The notes: a model not told the origin generated them from the letters alone. 6,995 nt of DNA from UBA8516 sp035455245 (GCA_035455245.1 DATIFN010000014.1:1-6995); one strand, 5' to 3'; counted from the stretch's first letter, positions 1-5,452 are shown. Numbers and translations: made by a program.

Positions 1-254
1 AATTAAAAAATGAGACTGGTAGACCATTGATTTCTGGAACATTTTATGTGTATGACGATGAAAAACTTGCAAGAGCTCATGTCAAACCAGCAATTTTCAA
101 ACGATTAGAAAAGGCAAAAGGCGGAGGAGAAAAAGCTGAAGGCGCAGCAACAGAAGCTACTCCTGCTGAAACAAAGGCAGAACCAGAAAAGAAGGAAGAG
201 AAAAAAGAAGCACCTGTAGAAAAGAAAGAAAAGAAAAAGGAAGATACTAAGTAA
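1..254 (+). CDS. rps24e: 30S ribosomal protein S24e, C-terminal part (5'-truncated by the window edge)
   Basis: The reading frame is open from the first full codon at position 3, so the true start lies outside the window; the TTG at 27 is internal and not a start. The visible protein begins LKNETGRPLISGTFYVYDDE, and the stretch with YVYDDEKLARAHVKP then IFKRLEKAK matches the end of archaeal/eukaryotic S24e, where a (K)YYYDD-like strand is followed by a helix. S24e is a small-subunit ribosomal protein without a bacterial homologue. After the globular part comes a tail of about 40 residues made almost only of Lys, Glu and Ala, probably disordered. The stop TAA (252-254) overlaps the ATG of the next gene in TAATG. 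The rps24e–rps27ae neighbourhood is common in archaea and supports the call, since only the C-terminus can be inspected. Confidence 0.85.
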   Translation, partial: LKNETGRPLISGTFYVYDDEKLARAHVKPAIFKRLEKAKGGGEKAEGAATEATPAETKAEPEKKEEKKEAPVEKKEKKKEDTK

Positions 255-445
255 TGCCAGGAAAGACAAAAAGGTCAGAGAAGAAGGGTTCCAGTCCTAA
301 TGTTTACAAGTATTACAAAATTAAAGGTGAAAAATCAGAAAGGACAAGAAAGGAATGTTCCAGATGCGGCAAGGGAGTCTTTATGGCAAATCACAAGGAC
401 AGACACACCTGCGGCAAGTGCGGGCTAACAGAATTTAACCAATAA
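254..445 (+). CDS. rps27ae: 30S ribosomal protein S27ae
   Basis: A 63-residue zinc-ribbon protein of the small ribosomal subunit. The four zinc ligands are visible as C35-x2-C38 (CSRCG) and C53-x2-C56 (CGKCG), 14 residues apart, with the family pattern KYYKI near residues 19-23, GVFMANHKDRHTCGKCG in the ribbon, and a Lys/Arg-rich N-terminus for rRNA contact. Length and layout are those of free archaeal S27ae, with no fused ubiquitin as in eukaryotes. The ATG shares its A with the stop codon of rps24e, so the two are co-transcribed and probably translationally coupled. The gene is followed directly by AATAATAAAAAA and a modest T-rich stretch near 475-485, where the transcript could end. Confidence 0.97.
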   Translation: MPGKTKRSEKKGSSPNVYKYYKIKGEKSERTRKECSRCGKGVFMANHKDRHTCGKCGLTEFNQ

Positions 446-501
446 TAAAAAAGGAACACAAGTAAATTCACTAAATTTTCCTTAAACTGCAGGCCATTCG
501 T

Positions 502-509
502 AATTTATA
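502..509 (+). promoter_or_regulatory. TATA-like box of the candidate microprotein gene
   Basis: The sequence AATTTATA lies about 48 nt before the ATG at 553. An archaeal start site about 25 nt further down would fall near 530, giving a leader of roughly 20 nt. It is placed downstream of rps27ae, so the small ORF could be an independent transcript. No clear BRE is visible, and in AT-rich DNA such a box can occur by chance. Confidence 0.35.
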
Positions 510-552
510 CCGACAAAACTAATCGTAAATATCATTTCGCCATACATATGTC

Positions 553-672
553 ATGGACTCGATGCAGACATACATGATTGTCTCAGGTGTGTTCATCGCC
601 TTTGGTGTACTTTTATTCGCCATGCGGGCAAAAAGGCCACATGGTCCGTCAGAGATTAGATCATCACAATAA
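553..672 (+). CDS. Candidate 39-aa single-pass membrane microprotein
   Basis: The ORF starts at ATG 553 (in-frame ATGs follow at 562 and 574) and ends at TAA 670-672. The product begins MDSMQTYMIVSGVF and continues with IAFGVLLFAM, so residues 8-24 form one uninterrupted hydrophobic segment. RAKRPHG follows, a positively charged flank at 25-30 that predicts N-out/C-in topology, and then a short polar tail ending SSQ. A stop lies in frame at 526-528, so the protein cannot be much longer. A TATA-like box at 502-509 is suitably placed. This layout is typical of small accessory subunits or regulators of membrane complexes, but I recognise no family and assign no function. It is too short for coding statistics. 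The main support is the clean hydrophobic/basic pattern plus the promoter. Confidence 0.42.
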   Translation: MDSMQTYMIVSGVFIAFGVLLFAMRAKRPHGPSEIRSSQ

Positions 673-754
673 CTGATACACTAGGAGTGACTGCACATCC
701 TTACCTTTGGTAGTCTTTCTCTTAAGACCCCACTAAAACGAAATTATGAAACAA

Positions 755-790
755 AAATTAAATTACTAAAACCAAGTTTGGTACATTGGT
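755..790 (-). terminator. T-rich 3' end of the metalloprotease gene
   Basis: Read on the - strand after the stop codon, ACCAATGTACCAAACTTGG is followed by TTTTAG and then by further T-runs (AATTTAATTTTTG just beyond). A weak stem ACCAA/TTGGT precedes the first T-run. Archaeal termination mostly needs only the T-tract, so this is a plausible but weakly supported end. Confidence 0.3.
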
Positions 791-1492
791 TTAATACAGT
801 ATTTTCTTTCTAAGTTTGGATGCTTTTTGTTCTAGATCGTCGAGTTTTGAAGTAAGAATAGAATCAATCTTTGTATTGGCAAGAACATCAGCTGGTATTT
901 TTACAATGTTTGTATCAAGGGTTATGTTTATGGCAGGCAGTTTTTTTTCTATCCAGTTTTTGACAACCTTGTCCTCTAGTTTATAGTCCTTGAAGCCCTC
1001 TGGAAATTTCTTTGTTATGTGTAAAAGAAGAGTCTTGTCATTAAAGACTGCCCGTGGATCAAAGAGTCGTTGGGTGTCAGAGTAAATTCCCTCAAAGAGA
1101 TTGCCAGAGATTTCATCTGAGACTAGGCCCATTTTTGATACCTTTCTGATTAGTTCCAGATAGTGCAAAAATTCATGGGCAAGTATAGCATGAATTGTTC
1201 CTTTGAGACCATATGCAACAAGTGGCGCAGTCACCTGGATTACAACCTCAAGGTGGTCAATTGCTATGACAGGTATCGTTCTTGCAAACAAAATTCCATA
1301 ATCAAACGAACTAGTGTTGGTTATAACAATTGATGGCTCTACATACGCCAATGGAAATTTCATACCTGATGCCTTTTCTATTCTATTAATTCCTGCTAGA
1401 ACGATAGGAAATCTTTTTTCTATCAAAGAGTGGATCTTGTCAGGCAACAAACCGTTTTTGTGAGCTTCATGAACTTTTTGTAAAGGATTCAA
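791..1492 (-). CDS. HEFLH zinc-metalloprotease-like protein of unknown family
   Basis: A 233-residue protein without signal peptide or membrane segment, so probably cytoplasmic. The key feature is H106-E-F-L-H110, preceded by GTIHAILA and followed by YLEL: the HExxH zinc-binding and catalytic helix of metallopeptidases. An acidic third ligand could be E127 or E134 (SDEISGNLFEG). Residues 45-85 look like the beta strands (PLAYVEPSIVITN, then IPVIAIDH) that usually precede the active-site helix. Residues 207-231 are charged and probably coiled coil. The start is TTG at 1492: a stop lies in frame at 1508-1510, no ATG exists between, and a TATA box is centred about 26 nt upstream, which fits a leaderless message. 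The gene follows pus10 on the same strand after 53 bp but has its own promoter. I cannot name the family or substrate. Confidence 0.82.
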   Translation of the reverse strand: MNPLQKVHEAHKNGLLPDKIHSLIEKRFPIVLAGINRIEKASGMKFPLAYVEPSIVITNTSSFDYGILFARTIPVIAIDHLEVVIQVTAPLVAYGLKGTIHAILAHEFLHYLELIRKVSKMGLVSDEISGNLFEGIYSDTQRLFDPRAVFNDKTLLLHITKKFPEGFKDYKLEDKVVKNWIEKKLPAINITLDTNIVKIPADVLANTKIDSILTSKLDDLEQKASKLRKKILY

Positions 1493-1512
1493 TGAGTAAA
1501 ACTCGAATCAGA

Positions 1513-1522
1513 CTATAAAAAA
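1513..1522 (-). promoter_or_regulatory. TATA box of the metalloprotease gene, also the first T-run after pus10
   Basis: On the - strand the sequence is TTTTTTATAG, centred about 26 nt before the TTG start at 1492. This is the archaeal TATA distance for transcription beginning at or just before the start codon, which supports TTG as the real start and a leaderless mRNA. The same six-T run lies about 24 nt after the pus10 stop and could also act as its terminator. Confidence 0.6.
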
Positions 1523-1545
1523 CGTTAGTAAAGGCATATACTGGA

Positions 1546-2703
1546 TTATTTTATCAGCGAAATATCATAAAAATCAAAAACTGTGCACTTGCATGGATTT
1601 TCCAGTATGCTGCTCAGGCTTGGGGTCACTTCAGCTCCATCCGCAAATCGTTTTAGGGGAACTCCCCCATCTGCTTTCATAAATAGTGAAAACGAGTTGC
1701 TAGATTTTTTCTTGTATTTTATGTCTGAAATGTTTCTTTGATTTTTTTTTCCCGAGTTTTCATATATTGCAATTGGTTGTTTTTCGAGTTTATGCAGCTT
1801 TTTTAGATCTAATGATTTGATCTCGTTTTGAGTTTCTACCTCCATTTCAACTTTGGATCTAAACCTGATAACATCAGATGGAATCTTTTCAATTACCTTA
1901 ATCCCATGAATGATTATTCCATCTAGTGGAATCTTTTTGGCCAGTCCTAATTTTCGCTTGTGAGGATTTACAAGTTTTATAAAAAAAGGCCTTCCCTTGC
2001 CAAGTACTAGACTTGTCTCATCTTCGCTTCCAATCCAGGTAATTTTTGCCTGCTGCGCCCCAAATTTTTCATACAAAAACTTAGCAATTTTTCCTTCTAC
2101 ACTGTCAAACTCTGTTATCCCATGAAACTCGCAAACAAAGCATCCTTTTCCCCTGCATCTGTTGCAGGGTTTTTGTTTTTGAGGCATTCCTCTTTTATTT
2201 TTGGTGTATCTTCCAGAAAGAAAAAGAGGTTTTGGTTTAATTTCACATTCTTCTTTTTTAAAATCTAATGTAAACAAGAGATCAGGATTTTGGTAATCAA
2301 CAACAGTTTTTGTCCTTCTGCCAAACCGTTTTCCAATTTCTCTATTGATATCACCCTTTATGCTGTTTATTCCCTGTAGCTTGAATTTAGAACGGATCAG
2401 ATCATCTCTGTCTAAAATGGATGGCTGCAAAATTGCTCCCACAAGAAATGTTGAAAATTCATAGTCATGTGACATTTCATACATTTTATCAAGTTGTGTG
2501 TCAAGTTTTGATATCAGATTTTTACAGATAAAACAACTCTTTGGATTTTTTTTTCTTAAAATAGTTCGGATTTTTTTTCCTAGTTTTTCATGCGAGGATA
2601 AGCCAAGCTTTGGTGCAAATAATCTACCAAGGCAGTTGTTGCATAGATTGTGTTCTTTTAAAATTGCTTTAGCCTCCAAAATTATTGGATTAATTTTACT
2701 CAT
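1546..2703 (-). CDS. pus10: tRNA pseudouridine(54/55) synthase Pus10
   Basis: A 385-residue enzyme that in archaea isomerises uridine to pseudouridine at positions 54 and/or 55 of the tRNA T-loop. The N-terminal THUMP-like tRNA-binding domain carries C21-x2-C24 and C57-x2-C60, the zinc ligands of Pus10. A second set, C180-x2-C183 and C188-x2-C191, sits in the family signature GRYTKNKRGMPQ...PCNRCRGKGC. The catalytic domain has GSED at 225-228, then GKGRPFFIKLVNPHKRKL (236-253), and near the end ADGGVPLKRF (344-353) and VTPSLSSILENPC (359-371), all recognisable Pus10 blocks. D228 is the likely nucleophile. The usual GREDxDVRxLG is changed here to GSEDETSLVLG, losing the Arg and the second Asp. 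Length is normal for archaeal Pus10 and the start is ATG. The promoter lies in the 95-bp gap shared with the divergent membrane-protein gene. Confidence 0.95.
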   Translation of the reverse strand: MSKINPIILEAKAILKEHNLCNNCLGRLFAPKLGLSSHEKLGKKIRTILRKKNPKSCFICKNLISKLDTQLDKMYEMSHDYEFSTFLVGAILQPSILDRDDLIRSKFKLQGINSIKGDINREIGKRFGRRTKTVVDYQNPDLLFTLDFKKEECEIKPKPLFLSGRYTKNKRGMPQKQKPCNRCRGKGCFVCEFHGITEFDSVEGKIAKFLYEKFGAQQAKITWIGSEDETSLVLGKGRPFFIKLVNPHKRKLGLAKKIPLDGIIIHGIKVIEKIPSDVIRFRSKVEMEVETQNEIKSLDLKKLHKLEKQPIAIYENSGKKNQRNISDIKYKKKSSNSFSLFMKADGGVPLKRFADGAEVTPSLSSILENPCKCTVFDFYDISLIK

Positions 2704-2798
2704 GTTGATATGGTCTATCCATCTGGTTTGTTTTAATCCTAATTATTCCAATTAAAAACTTTGGATAACATTAAGCTAGATCTTGTCAATTAACCTGT
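2704..2798. promoter_or_regulatory. Divergent promoter region between pus10 and the DUF6328-like gene
   Basis: This 95-bp gap must serve both directions. Read toward pus10 it contains GTTTTTAATTGG and AATAATTAGG as possible TATA-like stretches. Read the other way, ATTAAAAACTTTGG near 2751-2764 would place a start close to 2780. Neither box is strong enough to choose by eye, and no operator-like palindrome stands out. Confidence 0.4.
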
Positions 2799-3383
2799 GT
2801 GCATTCAACCAAATTCCCTTCATCAAAAAGAACTTCCCTCCAACAAAGAGACATGAGGAAATCATGGTTTTATTTTTATGAATTTCGGAAAAGGAAAACC
2901 TCAATTGTGATTAAAGTTACAAATAACCTAGGACAAGAATTGACCCATAGAGATGATGAAAAAAATAGAAAAGATGAACTCATACAAGACTATGGCGCAG
3001 TATTGCGTGAAAGTGCGATTCTAACTACTTTCGCGGTTTTTCTATTTGGATTTTTGTTAAACATTTCAATTAATTCTTCGGCAAGTTACCTTCTTGAGGA
3101 TAAAATTATACTCTTGATAGCTCTATTTTCGGTTACTGTATCAGCGGTACTTTTCGTAATGCCAGTAATATACCACCATTTAGAATATCCGTATCTTGAT
3201 TTTAATAAATTCAGAGCAAGAAGCCATCGCTTTACCTTGTTTGGTTTGATTCCAGCAATGATTACACTATTTTTGGGTTTGCAACTTGCAACTAGATCTT
3301 TAGTTGGAAATTTCACTATTTCATTTTTGCTTAGCACAATACCATTTGTCCTCATCTATGTATTTTACAGATTTCGAAAATGA
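2799..3383 (+). CDS. DUF6328-like four-helix membrane protein
   Basis: Up to 194 residues from GTG 2799, or 176 from ATG 2853 (residue 19), which I find at least as likely; no promoter decides between them. A charged N-terminal part (residues about 50-62, rich in D, E, K, R) is followed by four hydrophobic segments at about 72-92, 102-124, 144-165 and 171-190. The block LRESAILTTFAVFLFGFLL, then a second helix ending in FVMPVIYHHLEY, then a basic stretch and two more helices, matches the pattern I know for DUF6328, where a helix pair ends in an (A)P-x-x-x-H-R/H motif. The function of that family is unknown; the location is the cytoplasmic membrane. The gene is alone on the + strand between - strand neighbours, and its last 63 bp overlap a small convergent ORF. 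The family call is by pattern and moderately sure; the gene itself is well supported. Confidence 0.75.
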   Translation: MHSTKFPSSKRTSLQQRDMRKSWFYFYEFRKRKTSIVIKVTNNLGQELTHRDDEKNRKDELIQDYGAVLRESAILTTFAVFLFGFLLNISINSSASYLLEDKIILLIALFSVTVSAVLFVMPVIYHHLEYPYLDFNKFRARSHRFTLFGLIPAMITLFLGLQLATRSLVGNFTISFLLSTIPFVLIYVFYRFRK

Positions 3384-3554
3384 TTTTGCACGGAACCAAA
3401 GGAAACAAGATCCAAAATGGGGGAACTCTGTACCCACTCCGTGCCACAATCTATCAAAGTTATTTGTGATCTTTTCTGCTTTCAATAATGAATGTGTTAA
3501 AACTGCAGCACAAATGCCGATGGCTGAAACAAATAATGCAAGTAGAGGATCCAT
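3321..3554 (-). CDS. Candidate 77-aa small membrane protein, convergent with and overlapping the DUF6328-like gene
   Basis: Starts at ATG 3554; an in-frame TAG lies immediately upstream, so the start is fixed. The product opens with MDPLLALFVSAIGICAAVLT, a clean hydrophobic helix at about 3-24. A soluble tail rich in aromatic residues follows (FDRLWHG, FPHFGSCFLWF) and ends KWYCAKQK. TATA-like stretches (AAATTTATC about 37 nt and AAATTATGA about 25 nt before the ATG) would give a leaderless or very short-leader transcript. The last 21 codons lie antisense to the end of the + strand gene. The opposite-strand ORF in this stretch (3304-3558) looks like its shadow. No family recognised. The hydrophobic N-terminus and promoter favour a real gene, but the length and the 3' overlap keep confidence modest. 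Confidence 0.45.
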   Translation of the reverse strand: MDPLLALFVSAIGICAAVLTHSLLKAEKITNNFDRLWHGVGTEFPHFGSCFLWFRAKSFSKSVKYIDEDKWYCAKQK

Positions 3555-3634
3555 CTAGTCGCTACCCCTTGCAATCATAATTTCAGGATAAATTTCTTTA
3601 AACCAATCGAGCTTAATCCTACTTTCTGTAGAGG

Positions 3635-3650
3635 TTAAAATAAAAAGAAA
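3635..3650 (-). terminator. T-rich terminator after the 239-aa secreted-protein gene
   Basis: On the - strand, 12 nt after the TAG stop, the sequence reads TTTCTTTTTATTTTAA with no stable hairpin before it. This is the usual form of an archaeal intrinsic terminator. Confidence 0.5.
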
Positions 3651-3662
3651 GGGTTGTGAGAT

Positions 3663-4382
3663 CTAACGGAACGTTTTCTGTTGTAGTTTTTGTAGGGTGG
3701 ATTCAGCCTTTGTTACTTCTTTGCTTTTAGCTTCACTTGTTGTGTCACTTTGCTTCTTCATCTTTGATACCGCATCAGCTGTTGCTTGTTCTGCTTGGTC
3801 TTTTAGCATTTGATCGTATGTTGGATTCCACATTGTTACACCCACACATTCGAATTCAAATTTATCAACATATGGCCATTTTAATTTCCCAATAAAGGTC
3901 TCGTCTCTGTCATAGTATACTGTAATGTTGTAGTTTTTCACTATACAGTTATCATACGAAAATACCTTGTATGGTTTGTCGCCATGCGTGAACATTACGT
4001 CGACATCAAATATTTTGAAATCATTTTGTGATTTCGCTCCAGTACTGAAAGCCGTGTCGACTGCTTCGTAAAGCAATGGTCTATCATCAGATACTACCCC
4101 TTGCAACACAAAGTTAACCACACCTCTATCTTTGTTAAATCCTGTATTTCCAGTATCAAACATTTTGAAGCTGTCAATTGTTTCTTGACCTGCTGAGAAA
4201 TCGAACACAGCACGAACTGTCACATCGTTTATTCCTGCATTTGAGATCTTTTCTGGAACATCAAACACCTTGAATTTTGGATTTATGTTCGCTGGCTCAT
4301 CAGCAAAGACTTTGGCGTGTATTGCTGGCACTAGAAGAATCGATGCCATAATAGCTATTACAGCAATTCTTTTTGTCTTCAT
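3663..4382 (-). CDS. Secreted protein of unknown function, paralogue of the 265-aa neighbour
   Basis: A 239-residue protein with a Sec signal peptide: MKTKR, a hydrophobic core IAVIAIMASILLVPA, and likely cleavage after IHA (23) or VFA (27). The mature part shares a scaffold with the next gene: VFDF...ETIDSFKMFDT...GF, DRPLLYEA (100-107), FDVDVMF (125-131), a Cys at 146, VDKFEFEC with Cys 179, and WNPTYDQM (185-192). The two conserved cysteines could form a disulfide outside the cell. Residues about 193-239 are charged, Lys/Gln/Ala/Glu-rich and probably helical or coiled coil, ending in KTFR. Unlike its paralogue it has no tryptophan-rich C-terminal module. It is transcribed alone from a promoter nearly identical to that of the paralogue. 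I do not recognise the family. Sharing an upstream element with pstS suggests a role in the phosphate response or at the cell surface, which is inference. Confidence 0.88.
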   Translation of the reverse strand: MKTKRIAVIAIMASILLVPAIHAKVFADEPANINPKFKVFDVPEKISNAGINDVTVRAVFDFSAGQETIDSFKMFDTGNTGFNKDRGVVNFVLQGVVSDDRPLLYEAVDTAFSTGAKSQNDFKIFDVDVMFTHGDKPYKVFSYDNCIVKNYNITVYYDRDETFIGKLKWPYVDKFEFECVGVTMWNPTYDQMLKDQAEQATADAVSKMKKQSDTTSEAKSKEVTKAESTLQKLQQKTFR

Positions 4383-4424
4383 GTTGGTAGATAAATTTCA
4401 AAAATACTTATCTTGATTCCATAT

Positions 4425-4438
4425 TGATCACGTGATCA
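4425..4438. promoter_or_regulatory. 14-bp perfect palindrome in the promoter of the 239-aa gene
   Basis: TGATCACGTGATCA reads the same on both strands and lies 43-56 nt upstream of the start codon, between the ACTATATAGT element and the TATA region (about -29 to -18). In the otherwise almost identical promoter of the paralogue (5361-5374) two bases are changed and the centre no longer pairs. It could be a binding site for a dimeric regulator. Confidence 0.4.
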
Positions 4439-4441
4439 TCA

Positions 4442-4465
4442 TGTACACTATGAAACTATATAGTT
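4442..4465. promoter_or_regulatory. Shared palindromic upstream element, copy 1 (239-aa gene)
   Basis: Contains the perfect 12-bp palindrome AACTATATAGTT at 4454-4465, preceded on the + strand by TGTACACTATG. The palindrome ends 71 nt before the start codon. The same arrangement precedes the 265-aa gene and, with small changes, pstS. Position upstream of the TATA region suggests an activator-type site. Alternatively CTATATAG could be a distal TATA box. Confidence 0.6.
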
Positions 4466-4495
4466 GAACAAAAAATAATTTGAAATCAAAAGATG

Positions 4496-4508
4496 AAAAT
4501 AAAAAATT
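4496..4508 (-). terminator. T-rich terminator after the 265-aa secreted-protein gene
   Basis: On the - strand, 12 nt after the TAA stop, the sequence reads AATTTTTTATTTT, again without a strong hairpin. It separates this gene from the promoter elements of the next one, so the two paralogues are independent transcripts. Confidence 0.5.
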
Positions 4509-4520
4509 AGAAGAGTGGAT

Positions 4521-5318
4521 TTATTGTACGCTATTTTCTACCATATATCGGACAAGATTTTGGTATTCTTGAGGAGTGATTTCTCCTGTCTCTACCCATT
4601 TGGAGGTTTGTTTAACCCATGATGGTAATGATTCAGTTATTTCTGTTGGAAAATACTGTTGCAACTTTCCTTGTATGGTATATTTTGCAGTGGTTGCTTC
4701 AAGCTGTTTCTTTGTTTCTTTATCCTTGTTTATGTTTTTCATGGCTTCTTCAGTAGCAGCCGTTTCCTGGGCCTTTATCATTCTTTCATATGCTGGATTT
4801 AGTGGTTCAAAGCCTCTACAGTCAAAAGTGACTTTATCTACAAACGCAAATCTGTTTGATGCTGTATTTCCTGTGAATGCCTTTTCTGGCTTTGCTTCAG
4901 TAAACACATCATAGGATTTTATTCTACAATCACTATATTGTATTTCTCTAAGAGGTTCATTTGCTCGCTGAAATACGACATCAACATCGAATTCGGCATT
5001 TTGGTACTGTGTGTTATAACCGTATTGGTAATAATCCCCAATTGCATTATAAAGCAATGGCCTGTCCCATCCTATTACGCCTTCCAGGTAGAAACTTAGT
5101 GCCTTTTTACGATCAAATCCACTTCCGAGCGTATCAAAGATTTTGAACGTGTTTATGGTTTCTACCCCATCTCTGAAATGAAAAACAGTTTTTAGGTTTA
5201 CTGCCTCTGCACCATCAGTATCCAATGTTGGTCCGTCAGCAAAGACTTTGGCGTGTATTGCTGGTACTAGAAGAATCGATGCCATAATAGCTATTACAGC
5301 AATTCTTTTTGTCTTCAT
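4521..5318 (-). CDS. Secreted protein of unknown function with C-terminal tryptophan module, paralogue of the 239-aa protein
   Basis: A 265-residue protein whose first 28 residues, a Sec signal peptide, are identical to those of the 239-aa neighbour. The mature part then diverges but keeps the scaffold: VFHF...ETINTFKIFDT...GFDR, DRPLLYNA (85-92), FDVDVVF (110-116), C131 in YSDCRIKSY, VDKVTFDC with C167, and NPAYERM (174-180). Overall similarity of the mature parts is clear but low. Residues about 180-212 form a charged helix. The end differs from the paralogue: residues 231-265 begin LPSWVKQTSKW and match the module found twice at the C-terminus of the neighbouring PstS, here once and more degenerate (QTSKWV instead of NNAxWW). 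It is exported and probably retained at the cell surface. Own promoter with the shared upstream palindrome; function unknown. Confidence 0.88.
   Translation of the reverse strand: MKTKRIAVIAIMASILLVPAIHAKVFADGPTLDTDGAEAVNLKTVFHFRDGVETINTFKIFDTLGSGFDRKKALSFYLEGVIGWDRPLLYNAIGDYYQYGYNTQYQNAEFDVDVVFQRANEPLREIQYSDCRIKSYDVFTEAKPEKAFTGNTASNRFAFVDKVTFDCRGFEPLNPAYERMIKAQETAATEEAMKNINKDKETKKQLEATTAKYTIQGKLQQYFPTEITESLPSWVKQTSKWVETGEITPQEYQNLVRYMVENSVQ
4524..4628 (-). repeat. Tryptophan-rich C-terminal module in the 265-aa protein
   Basis: Residues 231-265 follow the pattern [IL]PSWVK, a second W six residues after the first, then G-x-I, an acidic/aromatic position and a Y near the end. It is a diverged single copy of the 37-residue module at the end of the PstS protein. 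Confidence 0.6.
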
Positions 5319-5403
5319 GTTGTTAGATAAATTTCAAAAATACTTATCTTGATTCCATATTGATTATGTGATCATCATGTACACTATGAAACTATATAGT
5401 TGA
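5236..5403 (-). repeat. 168-bp promoter-plus-signal-peptide repeat, copy B
   Basis: Gapless partner of copy A at 4300-4467, offset exactly 936 bp, with 4 mismatches. It covers codons 1-28 and the promoter of the 265-aa gene, including the palindromic element. Two of the four differences fall inside the 14-bp palindrome of copy A. Confidence 0.95.
5378..5401. promoter_or_regulatory. Shared palindromic upstream element, copy 2 (265-aa gene)
   Basis: Identical to copy 1: TGTACACTATG followed by the perfect palindrome AACTATATAGTT (5390-5401), ending 71 nt before the start codon. Read toward the gene, the palindrome's ATAGT half is repeated 8 bp further in (ATAGTTTCATAGT), so the site may hold more than one dimer. 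Confidence 0.6.
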
Positions 5404-5429
5404 TTACAGATTTTGATTTTGAAATTAAA

Positions 5430-5452
5430 TGAAAATAAATGATTGAAAAATT
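5430..5452 (-). terminator. T-rich terminator after pstS
   Basis: On the - strand, directly after the TAG stop, AATTTTTCAATCATTTATTT continues into further T-rich sequence. No strong hairpin is seen. It lies before the promoter element of the 265-aa gene, so pstS is probably monocistronic here. Confidence 0.45.

Larger units (their letters stand above)
446..790. other. 345-bp region between rps27ae and the metalloprotease gene
   Basis: No long gene lies here. It contains a TATA-like box at 502-509, a 39-codon ORF at 553-672 (listed separately) and, after it, about 118 bp where I see no coding potential. A short inverted repeat GTCTT/AAGAC lies near 704-719, too weak to call a terminator. The final stretch is A/T-rich and, read on the - strand, gives the T-rich 3' end of the metalloprotease gene. 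I looked for tRNA cloverleaf arms and for C/D-box pairs and found neither. Confidence 0.6.
4300..4467 (-). repeat. 168-bp promoter-plus-signal-peptide repeat, copy A
   Basis: Aligns without gaps to 5236-5403 with 4 mismatches (A-copy positions 4329, 4387, 4429 and 4431). It covers the first 28 codons, the 5' flank and the upstream palindromic element of the 239-aa gene, and ends two bases after that element. Outside these limits the two loci diverge at once. Confidence 0.95.

Noticed and set aside
673..790. Structured RNA (tRNA, C/D-box RNA) in the left intergenic region
   Set aside because: No acceptor or T-arm complementarity, no C/D box pair at proper spacing; only a 5-bp hairpin was found.
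2498..2755. 85-codon + strand ORF at the 5' end of pus10
   Set aside because: Antisense to the conserved zinc-binding N-terminus of Pus10; its Phe/Leu richness comes from the Lys/Asn-rich codons on the other strand.
3086..3355. 89-codon - strand ORF inside the DUF6328-like gene
   Set aside because: Fully antisense to the hydrophobic helices of a better supported gene and with no recognisable feature of its own.
3304..3558. 84-codon + strand ORF
   Set aside because: It covers the end of the DUF6328-like gene in another frame and is antisense to the 77-aa ORF, which has the better start, promoter and membrane helix.
4576..4914. 112-codon + strand ORF
   Set aside because: Shadow of the 265-aa secreted-protein gene, whose paralogue proves the - strand frame.
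4961..5146. 61-codon + strand ORF
   Set aside because: Antisense to the conserved mature region of the 265-aa protein.
4300..5403. The 168-bp repeats as ends of a mobile element
   Set aside because: They are direct repeats that coincide exactly with promoter plus signal peptide, contain no terminal inverted repeats and enclose no transposase; paralogy explains them.
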